Source of the DNA: Porites lobata
Lineage: Eukaryota; Cnidaria; Anthozoa; Scleractinia; Poritidae
Reading direction: 5' to 3'
NCBI GenBank assembly: GCA_942486035.1
Contig: CALNXK010000372.1
Coordinates: 217,501-281,500 of the forward strand
DNA length: 64,000 nt
Below are positions 23,980 to 34,582 of the stretch, one piece after another. Under the pieces are notes generated by a model that worked only from the letters and a program-made list of their open reading frames with translations, was not told where the DNA came from and did no database searches. Each line of letters opens with the position of its first letter. Within the stretch, counting starts at the first letter, position 1. The translations under genes were made by a program, and so were the position numbers.

Positions 23980-24064
<85 letters not shown>
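23980..24064. repeat. TAA microsatellite, about 28 units
   Basis: A pure TAA run, degenerating to AACAACAATAATTATT on its right. It follows the 3' side of the retroelement fragment, as a microsatellite-type tail would. Confidence 0.95.
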
Positions 24065-24067
<3 letters not shown>

Positions 24068-24205
24068 CAATAATTATTATTTTTTTTAAAATAATTTATA
24101 CAATGAAAAAATTTTACTGACAACAATGCTAACTATTAAAATCCTATTTACAATTAATTCGCTTGAAAAAAAGGAAAAAAGTATTCATTCAAAAACACTA
24201 TTTAC

Positions 24206-24245
24206 AATAATAATAATAATAATAATAACAATAATAATAATAATA
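24206..24245. repeat. AAT microsatellite
   Basis: About thirteen units with one AAC interruption, directly before the second retroelement fragment. A short relative (ATAATAATAATAATAAT) sits at 24888-24905. Confidence 0.9.
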
Positions 24246-24249
24246 AGCA

Positions 24250-24439
24250 GAGATACAATGGTTACAGGGTTGAACAGTACAACGTAATAATTGACGTACT
24301 GGGGGGTTACTCTAAACACCTAGAGAAGTCGGTGAGGAAGCTACTTGGAGCGAGAGCACGAAGCGTACTTCAGCGAATGCAGAAGTCGGTCATCTCAAAC
24401 ACTTTAAACATTGCCAGAACATTTAAGATAAATACTTAG
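24250..24439 (+). mobile_element. Second retroelement C-terminal fragment
   Basis: The frame reads GYRVEQYNVIIDVLGGYSKH, LEKSVRKLLGARARSVLQRM and QKSVISNTLNIARTFKINT, then TAG at 24437-24439. The IIDVLGGYS...RMQKSV...TLNIARTFK series recurs at the ends of cnidarian retroelement proteins (recalled, not searched). It differs from the fragment at 23546-23912 and probably represents another family. It is cut at its 5' side by the microsatellite. Confidence 0.6.
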
Positions 24440-24566
24440 TTAGGGCGCTATGGACTTCAGTTTTTAGGTTTTTGTTTTTTCTCTAGAAATCTAGAAACAC
24501 AAGCTTGCTGACGTTTTTATTTAGATTTTTTAGAACATTAGAGTGTGATATTATTATAAATATGTT

Positions 24567-24757
24567 TTTAGTAGAGATAGCGAAGGTTTTACAGAGTATC
24601 AGAATTTAATAATATTCTAAATTGGCTTTTTAAGTAGAGAGATTTATATCACTATGTATAAGCTTTTAGTAGAGATAGCGAAGGTTTTACAGAGTATCAG
24701 AATTTAATAATATTCTAAATTGGCTTTTTAAGTAGAGAGATTCATATCACTATGTAT
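24567..24757. repeat. Two tandem 98-bp repeats
   Basis: GTAGAGATAGCGAAGGTTTT at 24571 recurs at 24669, and the units are nearly identical through TAAGTAGAGAGATT and ATATCACTATGTAT. They lie in the 3' untranslated-looking sequence after the second retroelement fragment. Confidence 0.9.
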
Positions 24758-25693
24758 TTTAGGATTGTATTAGGTTTCGTATAACCTTTTTTGACTTCTA
24801 AGTATAGCTTCTCAAGTGGTGTAGGTTACGCTTTGCGCCCTATACTACTCATAATGTGGACAGCATTCCAAAGTTTCATACTGCGACATAATAATAATAA
24901 TAATAGTCAGAAACGCATATACAGTGCAGATACACAGTAATGCATTTATAGCTCCAGCTTGCAAACCACGCTTTTGAACCCCATTCTTTGCAGATAAATC
25001 AGCGTTGGAGTTTTTATCATAATGTTTACTTGCCTATATTGTGACTACAATAATGCAATTGGTGACGACAGTTTAAAGTTAGCCAGCAAGTGCAGTAGCG
25101 AGTAGACATGTACTAGCTTAGACCAAGAGTGCACTATCAAAGATTGGTGTCGCAAGGGCAATATCAGACGGTAGCAGGATTTTCTACATGTAATTAGGGA
25201 CCGGCCATTTGACTTTGACCAGGGTATGGATGATTTCATGGGTTTGCGTAAGAATTTTTTTCCCCCAAACCTCTTGTGATAGCATGTTTTTCCCTGACAT
25301 ACAAAGCTATTCTATGGCAGGTATTTTCTTACAAGACTTTTTCGTGCTCAAAATCAGACTTCAGGATATTTTTTCTGAAATCACCTATACCACGTTCACG
25401 CTCCCCCCCCCCGCTCAGGTCTAAAACGGCCCCTTCACGTGACACGTGACTTGTCGAGCGAGCGGGAATTTCGCTGTAGTTTGCATGTCTCAGTTTCATT
25501 GTGGGAATGAAGTCAAACAAGGATACAAGGTACAAACAAACAAATTGTAGCCCTGATTATATACTAGACAGGACAGATGGTTGGTGTAGATTTGAAAAAT
25601 TCGCTGTTTCGTGATAGGAACTTGACCCACATGTTTACATTAGCGAGGCGAGTTCAACTACTCTGACTACTGCATCCGAAGGCCGGAGAAATA

Positions 25694-27326
25694 AATCTTT
25701 ACAGCTGACAAAATGGCATGACACTTTCCACCTAATGTATATGAAGCATCTATGTATCACTGTGGGACTTGAGATTGCCTAAATAAAGGGTATTTTGGCT
25801 GAAACATTTGTTGAAGGAATGATTATTTGTGTCGCGCCGAACCTCTTGACTGTCGAGTCAGAAAGGTCAAATTACACTCAAGTGCTCTATGAATTTTACG
25901 TTCCCAAAAATTTATTTCATATGTTGCCCAGAGTTTTGAAAGCATATTTTGAAAGCTTAGACATTGCCTTTTAACGTAGAATGTCTTTTTCTGTTAGAAA
26001 TGAAGTATCGGATGTGATTTTAGCGATTTTTAGGCCTTTGAAATCTGACAATACTTTGCTCGCGTAAAAGCCTTAAAATTTTGTAAATATTTAAAAATCC
26101 ATAAAATATTCCAGTTGCGATCAATTCAAGAACATGACCACTCAGTATGTGTATTAAACCCTTTTAATACGATAAGAAGCTTTTTGGGTTGAATGATATT
26201 TGAACTCGATTGAAATCGTGGTCTTTTCGTAGCCCGGTCTAGGGGTCCAAAAAAGCGATCTGACGGAGGCCGTCAATCGCCCGAACTTGACATTCGCCGT
26301 ATCGCCAAAATATTTATCCAATAAAACTAAAATTTATATTTTCATTACTAGAATACCTAGGGGAGTCTACATAATTTTTTTGGACTTTTTCAAAAATTTT
26401 ATTTTTCCTACCTCTGGTCGATATTTACAGACATCCGCTCTTAAAATCTTCTCTTTTGCAAGGTATGGCGAATTTAAACTTCTCTTTAAAAGAAAGACAA
26501 ACTTCAGCGACGTTTAACTGTGCGGCGGTGACTATCAGCAAGATGACTTCGCGATCGTGCGAGGATAGGAATTGTTTTAAAGGCTTATCGTTGTTTTTTC
26601 TCACAACAACTTAGCGCTTACCTTTCCAACAAATACTGAGCTGCTTGGTTGTCGTGAAGGAAGCAGAGAGCTGAAAATTTTTTGCTCAAGTTTGCAACGG
26701 ATTCATTCCCTGGACTGACGTCAAGGGTTTGTTTGTTCAACGTAAACGTTTTGAATCATAAGGATAAACTTTCAGTGAAAACGGTTCAAATCAAGTTTCG
26801 TATGTACTCCCAGTAAATGGTGTCCTTTCCTTTCTCACCCTTTTAACAGCAAGAGTGAACGTGACCCTTGAGTTAATGTTCTAAACAGTTCTGACAGTTG
26901 CAGCTGTAATAGTCTATTAATTAGCCCCATATTTTTTTTTGAGTTAAGTTTAACCTCATGATTAAGCGGCCAGTCATGAAAGTCCCAAAATAATTGAAGA
27001 ATTATGTTCACAAGGTGCGTCGGACGATTTTTCCACCACTGACAGTTGAAATTTACACGACAATTTTCTTTTTACACGAAACTACCTTAACCGTACTAAG
27101 AAATCAGACGTCAAGCAGTTCAAAGTCCCGTATGAACGAAGTGTCCGGTCAAATTTTTCAGCCGGTCGAAAATTCGTCCGGTAGAGTGTGGCCTCGATCC
27201 TCTGCAGGCATCACTCTCCTGTATTAATGGGGAGAGAAAGGGCTGTAGCAATCCCTCACTTTCTTTCCTTCTTTTCTCGTTCGCAGACTCCTTACGGTCA
27301 GTGTAACCAAGCAAACGTAAAGTACA
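25694..27326. other. Gene-free flank
   Basis: 25694-26430 has no counterpart in copy 2, although that copy has about 130 bp of its own at the place. From 26430 the sequence is collinear with 53350 onwards. No domain is seen in the frames. Confidence 0.5.
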
Positions 27327-28026
27327 TAGGGTGAGTTTCCGGTGACGCGTAAAATTGACGTAAGTACACACGTATATTTTACGCGCGTAAATAAAACAGA
27401 GGCAATGTATTGAAGGTCGCGCGTAAACGTAAAAGTTAATTAAAGTAAACTAGAAAGCGTCGCCTTTTTCATCGGGAGAAATGGCTATTGTCCTTGCGAC
27501 ATTTAATTATAGTCAGTGAAAGCTTCTTGGTCTGTAATATCGCTTATTGTTGTTCTAAAACGCTGAACAGGAGTCTTTTTCATTAATAAATAAATAATAA
27601 TTTATTGATTTGTATTGCGCAAATATCAATCCAGGGAAAGAAATTTTCATCTGCGCATAACATTGACTCAACAAAATCCTAAAATCCTAGTACATATTCC
27701 AAAAGTGTTATTTACAGATCGTTCCTGAAAATTAGTAAAAATAACAATTTACAAAAAATAAAAATTAATCTTTAAAATCCTATATACAAATCCTTCTTAA
27801 TAAAGAGAATAAAAACAATAAATTAGAACGCTATTTTACGGATCCGGTCCGGGTCAGCGAACAGATAACTGACTTTTAAAAAGATGCGTTGAAAATTGTA
27901 GTTTCGATTCCTCGCATTAGAGTTTTGACGGAGCTCTGACTGATTACTCTATGAGTAAGACGGCACGTAAATTTTACGCGCGTTCGCAAGTAGATTGAAG
28001 TTACGTGGCAGTGGAAAGCAATCCTA
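27327..28026. mobile_element. GCGCGTAAA-rich MITE with a 500-bp insertion
   Basis: Ends are TAGGGTGAGTTTCCGGTGAC and the inverted TTACGTGGCAGTGGAAAGCA followed by ATCCTA. The interior repeats TTTACGCGCGTAAA-like blocks. Copy 2 carries the compact 217-bp form at 54221-54437, which shows that about 27468-27960 was inserted here. The insert contains AAATAAATAATAATTTATTG and is unclassified. Confidence 0.65.
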
Positions 28027-28253
28027 AAGGTTGTTCAACTGTTCTTGCATATTAGTTTACTGTGAATTTTAACCTTGAATTTGACATGTATTATCGTATG
28101 AACTCGTGTACCGAGTACCTTTTTATGAAACTTTCAAACTTCATTTAAATACTAAAAAGACTCAAATATTATTCGGAATAATTGCTGGTTCCTTTTTTCC
28201 TTTGTTCTAGCAAAAGCAAATATAAATTATTAACTGCTCTTTATTTAACATAC

Positions 28254-29069
28254 ACCTAATTGCAATAACGTTGTCATAGAAAAAAAAAAACAAAAAGCAA
28301 AAAAGCCAAATAGGAATAAATTAACCAAGTGATTTACATTTGCGTATTTTAATTCAGTATTTAACAATTATTTAAGAATTCATTCACAATAGCAAGAGAT
28401 GATTCTGTAATTCCGCGCTGTAAGATAGACAGGCGCCATAGTCATTTTAGAGCCAACATTCTCCATCAAAAGAAGTCGCACAATTCGAGAAAGAAAAAGG
28501 TAAATTGACGCGAGAAATGTTATGTCTCAGTTGTCGCACGTTCAGTTGCCAATCTATTATGTCCTGACACACGAAGCTTGGTTTGTGGCTCAGGAGAGGA
28601 ACTGGCGGAGGACCCCCTTACCCTCTCTGCGATGAAAAGTCCTGCCTACGCCTCTAATTTGTAGCTTGAAAATTGTGATCAGATGGTGTTGTGCACTGCA
28701 AACCATACACAGACTGGCTTTTCTATTTAGCACTAATCTAAAACACGCGTTGAGTTCGTGGAATTTACCCCAGGCTATATTTATTGAAAAAAAAAAAATG
28801 AAGCCATTATTTCTTTGGTAGTTATCCGATGTGCTTTGTAATTCGAGCACGTTTGAAATTCGCTAGATGATTCAGCCTTGAATTGCATGAGAATGACGGT
28901 AAGAAACTGATGCAAATGATTTCTCTCATATTACGTGATTAATATTCACCTGTAAGCGTGTGTGTTGTGAATGTTGCAAGCTATGATAATTACACGTTAA
29001 TTAATTCCTATTTAACTTTTTGCTTTTTGCTTTTTGCTTTTTTCTATGACAACCTTATTGCAATTAGGT
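28254..29069. mobile_element. 816-bp inverted-repeat element, absent from copy 2
   Basis: It starts ACCTAATTGCAATAACGTTG and ends with the reverse complement of ACCTAATTGCAATAAGGTTG. Inside these ends a TTTTGC/GCAAAA-rich stretch is also mirrored. Copy 2 has the joined flanks (TTTATTTAACAAATACTGTC near 61120). The target duplication is short and ambiguous (ATAC or TA). Short frames inside (28590-28850, 28958-29155) have no domain. Confidence 0.75.
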
Positions 29070-30945
29070 ATATACTGACAAGTCTTGACTGTGCTCTATT
29101 CTGTTGCAACAAGCCGCACGATCAATGTTCCCTTTTTAAGCGACACAACGACTAATTCATCCAGACTACAATTGTTATAATACGAACGTGTATAATGAGT
29201 ATAGTCTTATACAACTCGCAAAATTCATTTAAATAGTAACAAAACCCACATATTATTTAACATAATTGCAGCTTCCTCCTAGCTATTTTTCGTTCTAGCA
29301 AAAACAAATATAAATTATTAACAGGAAACTGCTTTTTAATTAACAAATAAGGCGCCCCTTGACTGTCCTCTGTTCTGTTGTAACTGAATCACGCCGAAAG
29401 CGGCTAGGGTACGAAAGAAGTGTAGGGGTAAACACGAGACGTAGTCGAAAAGAGCTCAGTCAAGGCTTCGTTATATATTTGTTTCATGATAAAGAATCCT
29501 TTAAATTCCCCACGCATTGCTTTCTAATTTTCAAAACAAACTATCGGCAGATGATGTGACAGTTTTAGCTCCGTTTTTTATACTCTCACAGCTCTCATAA
29601 AGTACTCTTTTTCAACCAATCAGAGAGCGCGTTATAGCTGGACTAAGTTCTAATTGTTTATTAATAAAAACAAAGTTACAGCAAATGTAGAAGCACAGGT
29701 GGCGTCAGTGAAACGGAACATTGGCAAGGTTACTGTGGCTTTCAATAACACGCCAAGATCAAACGCCAACTACTGTTTGCGCCTTCTGCTGTCGTCAATC
29801 AACTCCGTTAGCAAGAGAGATCAAGAAAAGTTTAATTCCATGAATTAAAATCGAAAAGTTCATGGTTTGTGATGTGTGATTAGTGGTTTCAATCCATTTT
29901 GTGAGTTTCTATGTTTCAAGGTTTGTTGCTTGTGATCGTAATTATGATTGACGGTAGCGAAAAACGTAATTCGAACAAGTTGGCTCTTAAACTTCTTAGT
30001 TCGCGTCTTATGAATGGTTTTAAAGTGCGCGCGCTAATGGGACCAAGCCTACGCAGACGCATTAAGTCATTTAAACTTTTCGATGCATTAGGACCATATG
30101 ATTAGAAAGATAACTACTTTTGTCTCAATTAAGGAGTTTCAAACGTCATAGCACTTAAGCATTTATCCGTGGGATGAGGAAATTTAATTTGAAACATCCT
30201 GTTTCCTTTTTGTTCCGGAACAAAAATGGTGGTCGCTTCTTGTTCAGCCTTGTGTGTATCATTGTGCACTTATAAGTTTGGATTATCCAACTTAGTGTAA
30301 ACTAAGGCAAAAAATACTGGTCAGCCCTGTAGGAGAACATGTGACCTATAGATGAACCTCCATATGCGATCACCTCCCACAAGCGACCACCAATCCAAAA
30401 CATCAAATTTTTTTCACTCAAAGCCTTATAGTTCAGTTTGTTTGAAATTGTCGTTCCTTTGTGGTTCGATGCTCATTACCACGAACTGTTCTATGTCTTA
30501 TATTGGGTAATCTGTGGTTAAAGTGATGCACAATTTGAACTGAGTCTTTTTAACATGTTTAAAACCGTTGAAGATGAACGCTGGAGGTGATCTTATAGAC
30601 TCTTCTCAGTTCGAGCTCAGAGATTGAAGAGAAAGTCTCCAGAAATGTTATATGGATACTGGTGTATTGTCTCCAACTAGCATTTTTAATCTTTTGATCA
30701 AGCAAGAGGCGGTCCTGAGTAAAACATGCTGTTGAAATTAAGGCAATAGAAAAATGACTGTATTTAACTTAGAGGATTAGAATTTTCCTCGGTAATAATA
30801 AAGTCGCACTTCCATCTTTCCTAGATAGAAATAGTGAAAGAAAATAGGCTTTTGACCCTGTTTTGAGTGGTGCTAACTGTTCAAGTCACCATGCCATTCG
30901 TTCATGGGTGTTAACTGTTTTAGCCACCCTGTTTTGTGTGGTGCT
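29070..30945. other. Right end of copy 1 and spacer between copies
   Basis: 29070-29550 repeats sequence also found at 9245-9690 and 36850-37300 (containing AATGAGTATAGTCTTA). 29640-29770 pairs with 61500-61605. From 29770 to 30945 the DNA is unique in the window; frames at 29654-29848 and 29911-30105 have no recognisable domain. Confidence 0.5.
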
Positions 30946-30949
30946 AACT

Positions 30950-31011
30950 TATGGCGTTCATTACTGCTCAAAACAGTTTGTATGGCGTTCATTTCTATTC
31001 AAAACACTTTG
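30950..31011. repeat. Two 31-bp direct repeats at the copy 2 boundary
   Basis: TATGGCGTTCATTACTGCTC at 30950 and TATGGCGTTCATTTCTATTC at 30981 start two similar 31-bp units. The second is the first base block of copy 2. Upstream, CCTGTTTTGAGTGGTGCTAA and CCTGTTTTGTGTGGTGCTAA are a further diverged pair. Confidence 0.7.
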
Positions 31012-31075
31012 AGCACATTTTTGACTGTCTGACACCTTTTTCACGTTCAGGGGGTCAAATTCTGCTGTCAGGTAT

Positions 31076-31337
31076 CACGTCGTAAAATTTACGACGTAAA
31101 CCTTGTGTACCCGTCGTTACGTCGTAAAATATACCAACGTCTATTTTACGGCGTGAAATTATTAAAAGTCTTAAAATATATCACGACGTCACATTTACGA
31201 CGTGATTATATTTAGCATGACACGTTACGTCGCAATTATAACATCTACTTGAAATTACGACGTAAACGAGGAGGTTCGCGTTGCGACGTAAAATAAATTT
31301 TAGCTACACGTTACGTCGTGGATAATTACGGCGTAAA
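31076..31337. repeat. Palindromic ACGTCGTAA cluster, copy 2
   Basis: The same cluster as 2654-2915. Most motif positions are kept; several single substitutions fall inside motifs (for example GTTGCGACGT), and the third unit is a better match (GTTACGTCGTAAAA) than in copy 1. Confidence 0.75.
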
Positions 31338-31762
31338 AGCAAGGTACGTTAGATTAAGACTGATATATGCATTGAAAACAATTCTCTTAATCCCATTCCA
31401 GCGCTTTTTCCCTTTATACACAGTAAGCAAATACTATGCAGATTTAGCCAAGGCCTAAAGCAAAGCTCTCGAGGATTCTTTTAAGAAACGTCTTTTTGAA
31501 ATAATTCAGCATTCGCTATATTAAGAAGCGGGAAGCAAACTAGAAAAATGGACCCCAGCCTACGATCAATTGAAAACCGATAACTGGTCAGCGGAGAACT
31601 TTAATTTCAATTAAGGATACGTTGTTGCTGGGCTTCGATCCGAGTATTTTTAGACAGTGCTCCGTCATAACTCGTGGGAAGAAATCTCACTCGGGCTACT
31701 GATTTTGCCGGAGAAAGTTACGAGAAAATATCTCGAATCTCCTGAAAAAGACACTTACACGC

Positions 31763-32463
31763 ACTACGACATGTCAGTATATGACGACCGCATGGAAAAA
31801 TGCCATCCGAGCAAAGATAAGAGCTTTTAAGAAGTATCTAAATGAAAGGACACAACATAACTGGGAAGAGAAAGTGAAATGTCGAAATGAGGCAACCAGA
31901 CAAAGAAGAATTGCTGTACGGCAATACTGGAAGAAAAAGACGTCTGACCTTAAAGAAAACCCAAGAACGTTCTTTGAAACTTTTAAACCGTTTCTTGGAT
32001 CTAAGAAAGGGGTCTTGGGAACTGATATTAACTTAAAAGTTGACGGCAAGATCATAAGCAACCAAGAGACTGTTGCGGAAATATTAGCAGGTCATTTTGC
32101 TACGATAGCAAGCGATATTGGAGATGTCAACTTAAGAAACTCCTCGGAGAATGACTTAAATAATCATACAAGTGTCTTGCAAATACAAATGGCGAGTAGT
32201 TCAGAATCATTGATCGAGTCCAATCCAGTCAACCAAGCACAAGTTAGAAAGGCTCTGGAGTCACTTAATACGAGGAATGCATCAGGATATGACAATATGC
32301 CAGCCAGAGTACTGATATATGGAGCGGAATAACTTGCTATACCACTGGCGAATCTGTACAATTCATGTATTACAAATCGACAATGGTCAAACAACTCGAA
32401 AAGGGGGGAATGGACGCCCTTCTTTAAGAAAGAGGATCCACAAGATTGTCGGAACTATCTATT
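31763..32463 (+). mobile_element. LINE relic, copy 2
   Basis: The counterpart of 3341-4040. Here the linker and the reverse transcriptase start are in one frame for 183 codons (31781-32332). They end at a TAA that replaces the lysine codon after YGAE, beyond which the same frame still reads LAIPLANLY and FFKKEDPQDCRNY. The 1-bp insertion of copy 1 is absent, so the two disabling changes arose after the duplication. It is truncated before the catalytic aspartates. Confidence 0.8.
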
Positions 32464-32880
32464 GATTGGTTTATCGAACGGATTCAATCGCGCGTGGCTT
32501 TTGGTTGGTTAAGCAAACGCTCGGGTGAAAAACCTTCATGCCCAAGAACTTTCCGGAAATCAATCGATACTTTGCTTTGACGTCATACTGCAACACGATT
32601 GGCCAATCGAACAATGCCTTTTCCACATTAGGGTTTTCTTAAGCGGGAAAACGAAGAGTCCATGTTTTGATCTTTGATAAAAAAAAAAAAAAAATAACGA
32701 ACACTTACCGAAACCATTTTTCGAGGTCATAGGACAATCGCTTTATTGATCCAAAGTTAGTAATAAAACTATGCATTGAACTACTATTTTCAAGAGGTCT
32801 TTCATGCAACAAAAGAGCAATAGTTGACATAGTTGACAGGTCATCATTTGAACCTTCAATAAAGTCTTAGACAAGGTAAA

Positions 32881-33799
32881 TCAACGCGCATGAAGAGGAA
32901 ACACAGCATTTTCTCTTTGTCGACGTTTAAATAATATCAGGAGAGCCCTTCTGAACGCTGGCATTCTGATTGTGTAAATAATGGGATTAACAAGCGAGTT
33001 TGTGCGGCATAGAAGAGAAACAAGTAATCGCAAGCGTAAATATGTCAGGAAAGAAAGTCTATCTAGAACAGAATAAGGAACAAAAGTATATACAACATAT
33101 GGTAACCACAGCAGCAAAGATACAATGGTCATTATGAATAATGTGACAGTCAGTTTTCTTTGTCTATTGGCAGCACCATGAAAAGGGGGACGAGTTCCAC
33201 ACCAAAATTTTAAACCAACGGAGGTGTAGGAAACACAGATAACAAAAAGGCAAAGGCAACAATATGATAACCTGAAGTACAAAAGGAAATAGCAATTGCC
33301 ACTGTTCATGCAAGTTCCCATAGAGACTTATTAACGGCAAGGGAATTAATATCATTGCAGTTAAATTCCAGACGCCCGCAATTGTTACCCTGTAGGCCCA
33401 TATTTTGATGTTGCGATGCCTGAATGGACGAAACGTCGCATGCATCCTCTCTAAAGAAATTACTGCAATACCTGCTACAGAGGTGAAAGGAAGCCACACC
33501 TCTGTCATTGAAAGCACAACCAAAATAAGTGGCAATTCCGGCCAGATCAAAAATATATTTCCAGCTTCGCAACCGTAGAGGAGGAAAAATAATACTATAG
33601 CGAAAGTAGCACTTCCTCCAACAAACATATCAACCACGGTCAAGTTTATAACTAAGTACATGGCACGAGTGCGAAGATTACTGTTCTTTACAAAAAGAAC
33701 AATTGATAGGAGGTTCACTGCAACCACAGCAACAGTTATTGTAAGGGATACAGTATACCATGTGCTGCACTCGGTTGAAGAGATCGCCATGGAGCTCAT
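32881..33799 (-). pseudogene. Class A GPCR with one frameshift (receptor copy 3)
   Basis: It starts at ATG 33799 (MSSMAISSTECSTWYTV) and reads TM1 to TM4 normally, with INLTVVDMFVGG in TM2 and ERM at the DRY position. One extra A at 33281-33284 (ACAAAAGG where the intact genes have one base fewer) moves the frame at the start of TM5, and the first frame ends at 33164. The second frame (32881-33321) carries TM5 to TM7 with LLLWLPY and NPIIY, and the C-terminal tail. The same extra base is in copy 4458-6197, so the lesion is older than the duplication. Otherwise well preserved. Confidence 0.9.
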
Positions 33800-34202
33800 T
33801 GTTTTCTTTTTAATTCTCTTTTCTCCTCCCTTCAAAAAGAAACCGAATAAAGTTTGGTTAGTTGAAAAAGGAAGTTAGGAGGTGAACCTTGGAGGTGAAC
33901 TAAGAGGGTTGACGTCGGCTCCTCAAATATCAAGAATGGAGATTGTACACTGACAAAAATTGTTCGATTGAGAGCTCACCTTAACTTTAATTTCTTGACA
34001 GTTTTGTTAACGCTGAAATAAACCCCTTGCCTTCACCTGTGGAAAACAAAAAAATCAAAAGCAGAGGGGAAAGTTCGTTGAGTTGCTTGACTGGAAACTG
34101 AGGGCAAAAAATACATGTGAATTTTAGCTGTTATTGTTGGCGCTCATTGAAGTGCGAGTCAGTAAGAAGTAATTGTTCACCTGGTAGAATTTTTTTTGTC
34201 AC

Positions 34203-34582
34203 TGGGAAGGGTGGAGTACTCAAGAAAGGTTTATAAGGGACGTAGGCTCAAGGCCTTTTCCCTTTTGTATATCATTTACAACAGAAAAGGTACCCCTATC
34301 ACATACCTAGTTTGGAACCTTAACTCCTGTTTTGATCCAATGTCTGACTATGAATAAATCACAAAACTTCAACGTTTTTTTTTTTTACTTTTTCACAGCC
34401 ATAGAATGCATTGGTTTGCCCTTTGAGCCTTCTTACAGACCGAAATGATAGATTTTCGTACCCTTTTATATACTTCAGCCAGTAAATCCCCACTCTTTTA
34501 TATACCTGAAGCATAAATAAGGTTTTCTTTTTGGGCGGATCCTCACAGTATGGGCCATTATAGGGAGTACCCCCCGGGTACG
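34203..34582. repeat. Family-R element upstream of receptor copy 3
   Basis: Near-identical to 6603-6982. It starts 404 bp before the receptor start. Ends GGGTGGAGTACTC and GGGAGTACCCCCCGGG. Confidence 0.7.

Larger units (their letters stand above)
21997..25693. mobile_element. 3.7-kb element with about 275-bp terminal inverted repeats
   Basis: The left arm (21997-22267, starting TATTTCTCTGGCCTTCGG) and the right arm (25419-25693) are reverse complements with modest divergence, both containing CATTCCCACAATGAAACTGA or its complement. Copy 2 lacks it: similarity stops near 21996 and resumes only at about 26430. The interior holds AAT microsatellites and two retroelement C-terminal fragments, but no transposase frame. 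No clean target duplication was seen, so the superfamily is unassigned. Confidence 0.7.
2559..29770. repeat. Segmental tandem duplication, copy 1
   Basis: Sequence from 2559 is collinear with 30981 onwards through the motif cluster, LINE relic, receptor pseudogene, 1.7-kb units, truncated receptor, pogo-like MITE and intact receptor. The last clear match is near 29706-29770, paired with 61537-61605. Relative to copy 2 it carries private insertions (4513-5341, 12645-14147, 21997-25693, about 27468-27960, 28254-29069) and lacks what corresponds to 41935-42865 and 42945-44190. Ends are approximate because they lie in repeat-rich DNA. Confidence 0.85.
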
